Origin: Monosiga brevicollis MX1
Taxonomy: Eukaryota > Opisthokonta > Choanoflagellata > Craspedida > Salpingoecidae
Assembly: GCF_000002865.3 (NCBI RefSeq)
Contig: NW_001865041.1
Span: forward strand, 687,795 to 726,127
Direction: 5' to 3'
Length of the DNA stretch: 38,333 nucleotides
The translations under genes and the position numbers were made by a program. This document shows, piece by piece, positions 36,401 to 38,333 of this stretch (position 1 is the stretch's first letter; every line of letters starts with the position of its first letter). Under the pieces are notes generated by a model. The model was given only the letters and a program-made list of their open reading frames with translations. It made no database searches and was not told the origin of the DNA.

Positions 36401-36895
36401 TTTGACTCGTGTTTTCAGACAGCTCATGGTTGCGCGTCTGTGGTTTTCTGCGTACACAATGCATGGCTCGGGGTAGAAACACGTCATCTCGTGCCTCAAT
36501 GTTTGGCAACAATGGACCATCTATCCCCGCGACTTTCTCGATGGTTTACACAAGATATTCCACGAGGGTCGTGAAGACCAGGTCAGTCGCCGGCCTCCGT
36601 TGGGGTGCTCTTTTGGTGAGTCGGAACCATGCCACGGCAGGCAATGTTGCATCATATGGCATGGTGCTTCTTTTGGTGGCAGGCATCAAACGCGGATGCT
36701 GGTACAGGACCAGCGCAGGACCCGAAGATTGTCGAGGAGGACGTGGATGGTGTGCCGCTAGAAGACGAGGATGAGGACGTGGACGGCGTACCGATGGAGG
36801 AAGATGATGACGATGACGGCGTAGACGGCAAGCCATTGGAGGAGGAAGACGATGACGATGACGACGTTGATGGCCAGCCGCTGGAAGAGGAATAG
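33477..36895 (+). CDS. U2SURP: U2SURP/SR140-like U2 snRNP-associated protein, short form
   Basis: This splicing factor is associated with the U2 snRNP. Thirteen exons: 33477-33512, 33664-33693, 33814-33864, 33956-34058, 34164-34335, 34495-35011, 35136-35255, 35377-35448, 35564-35682, 35825-35930, 36070-36294, 36477-36581, 36683-36895; 622 aa (human 1029). N-terminal FADFFAEF and GFVRGGVVN match the family. An RRM (~172-255) has TNLYVNNLP and CGFVAFMRR, then KAVPIPPKPYYIQP. A SURP module (~304-392) has LIHRVIEYV and NHVYYRWKL. A CID-type domain (~410-551) has IGDTMWFCMM, VARLFLISDILHNSTAKV and WTIYPRDFL. The protein ends in acidic VDGVPLEDE-type repeats, as in the human protein. The cwf21-like segment and the Arg/Ser tail are absent. 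Its stop is 107 bp from the FRG1 stop. Confidence 0.94.
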
Positions 36896-37002
36896 CATGA
36901 TGTTGGCTTGGTTTAAAGTGAATTGACATTTGAATTATCGATTGATTACATGTTTGTCGTGGCTGCCGCTGTGTGTCAGAGTGGCGGATGGCGTTGGCGA
37001 GA

Positions 37003-38123
37003 CTATTTGCAATATCGATCTGCCTTGACCTTGGCACGGCGGTCAAGAAGGCTCTCGTGCAGGCGGCCCTGGCGACGTGCTGACCCCAAATCCCGTGCAT
37101 CCTCTTCGCTCACTTGCCACTTGCCGTTTTTACCGCTTTGAAACCTAGGAAAGCACCATGTGCAGACCCACCCAAAGTCAGGGAGTGTTGTCCTGAGCTG
37201 GCCTCAAGCTAGCGTTGAGGCCTGATTGCGAGCGAGGTGAAGGCAGGGATAGTGCAAAGAACCCGGCCCTTTGCCATCTGACCTCATGGCGAATGCTTCT
37301 TCCATGTTCTTCAATGAACCACCTTCGATATTGTAGTCGTCCTTCTTCTTCTTCTCTTTGCGCTCGGCGCAGGAGAAGGCTTGAAAAGTCGTGCCCAAAT
37401 CCATTTGATTCTTGTTGCAGGTACACCGGCGACCCGGCAGGATGCTGAGAAACTTTTTGTTAGGTCCACGCAAGGACACGTGTGTCTACACGACATCAGA
37501 AATGGGCCACGGAGATGAGTGGAGTGTGGCTGTTCTGACGCCCACCACCATAGGGCTGATGCACTCGTCGCAGAGAGGACTGGCGTTCGACGCGTCAGAA
37601 TGCAAGTTTTCGCACACACACCTCATCAGTCCACACTGCTTGGAAGAGCTGCAGCGCACCAATAGCTTCTGCCCGGGCATAGACTACGCCATCGTCGTTG
37701 TCATCCACCGTAACGTAGCGGTTGAAGGCGGTCTTAATGGCAATGCGCGCATCAGAGACTTTGATGATAGTAAAGACTTCCTGCGCCACCGGGCCGTCGC
37801 GCTCTTTGGCCACATCTTCCGAGGCCGTGAGTGAGCCATCGTCAATGGCCATTACATATGAGCGGCCATCACACTCAAGAAGCAGGTTGCCGGTAAATTC
37901 TTCAGGGGCGGCGACCTGCCACCAGGCGCCTACAATCAGCCAGTGTGGTGAGCTCTTGGCGCCAAACCGAGCAGTCATTTAGTCAGCGGACCGTACCGTG
38001 GCGAACGGTCTTGAGGGCCTTGCTCTCGGCAGCCTCAGCGTGAGATCGCTTGGCCTTTTTCTTTGCCTTTTTGGCGCCCTTGAGCTTGAGCGCCGAGGCT
38101 TTCACGACAGTGTACTCGGACAT
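37003..38123 (-). CDS. FRG1: FRG1 family actin-bundling/RNA-processing protein
   Basis: FRG1 is a nuclear/nucleolar protein linked to pre-mRNA splicing and F-actin bundling. Four exons, 5' to 3': 37997-38123, 37622-37929, 37283-37485, 37003-37144; 259 aa (human 258). The N-terminus MSEYTVVKASALKLKG and the Lys-rich run that follows match the family's nuclear signal. The beta-trefoil FRG1 domain (~43-195) includes GAWWQV, SYVMAIDDG, VSDARIAIKTAFNRYV and SLRGPNKKFLS. SCAERKEKKKKDD follows. The last exon carries LHESLLDRRAKVKADRYCK right at the stop, an almost exact family signature. The acceptor of exon 2 lies inside a short 67-bp intron. The gene is convergent with U2SURP; its promoter side runs into the TTTGAGAG minisatellite. 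Confidence 0.95.
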
Positions 38124-38153
38124 GATGGATGGCGTCTGGAGCAAAAAAAGAGT

Positions 38154-38333
38154 GAGAGTTTGAGAGTTTGAGAGTTTGAGAGAGAGAGTTTGAGAGTTTG
38201 AGAGAGAGAGTTTGAGAGAGAGAGTTTGAGAGTTTGAGAGTTTGAGAGAGAGAGTTTGAGAGTTTGAGAGAGAGAGTTTGAGAGAGAGAGTTTGAGAGAG
38301 AGAGTTTGAGAGTTTGAGAGAGAGAGTTTGAGA
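38154..38333 (+). repeat. TTTGAGAG minisatellite with 66-bp higher-order period
   Basis: TTT triplets are separated by GA runs of only two lengths, 5 or 11 bases (8-bp and 14-bp units, S and L). From 38159 the order is S S L S L L, repeated exactly at 38225, then L S L to the window edge. Each higher-order block is 66 bp. It lies just upstream of the FRG1 start. Confidence 0.9.

Overview
The window is eukaryotic nuclear DNA from an intron-rich, compact genome. It holds nine protein genes, eight of them complete, with about 85 short introns, most of them roughly 70-170 bp. Orthologues of SLC35C2, ALG12, SIN3, NCAPG, GINS2, U2SURP and FRG1 are close to animal proteins in length and motifs. The other two proteins are lineage-specific: a repetitive single-pass membrane protein and a DEP-plus-villin-headpiece protein. 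I infer a unicellular holozoan, most likely a choanoflagellate such as Monosiga; no rRNA or marker gene confirms this. Two runs of N (11200-11278 and 22901-22950) are assembly gaps.

Layout: 1-4010 (+) 3' part of a repeat-rich type I-like membrane protein; 4673-6737 (+) SLC35C2-like transporter; 7316-10271 (-) ALG12 mannosyltransferase; 11964-20024 (+) SIN3 corepressor scaffold; 20590-24808 (-) DEP/villin-headpiece protein; 25881-31028 (+) condensin subunit NCAPG with an unexpected chromo-like C-terminus; 31838-32733 (-) GINS2/PSF2; 33477-36895 (+) U2SURP/SR140, short form; 37003-38123 (-) FRG1. From SLC35C2 onward the genes alternate strictly in strand, so spacers are alternately convergent and divergent. 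Simple repeats (GA, CA, poly-T and a TTTGAGAG minisatellite) sit in spacers and introns.

Exon models were built by hand. Each junction was placed by GT-AG (three GC-AG) boundaries, by keeping the reading frame, and by remembered human protein sequences. Phase is consistent through every gene. Model lengths match human proteins well: SLC35C2 350 aa, ALG12 496, GINS2 190, FRG1 259. The functions cover ER/Golgi glycosylation (SLC35C2, ALG12), chromatin repression and chromosome structure (SIN3, NCAPG), replication (GINS2) and splicing (U2SURP, FRG1). They are housekeeping neighbours, not an operon-like pathway.

The most interesting items are the chromodomain-like tail on a condensin HEAT subunit, the DEP + villin headpiece architecture, the identical 141-bp coding repeats in a membrane stalk protein, and the splice-donor habits (frequent GTNCGT, plus GC-AG introns).
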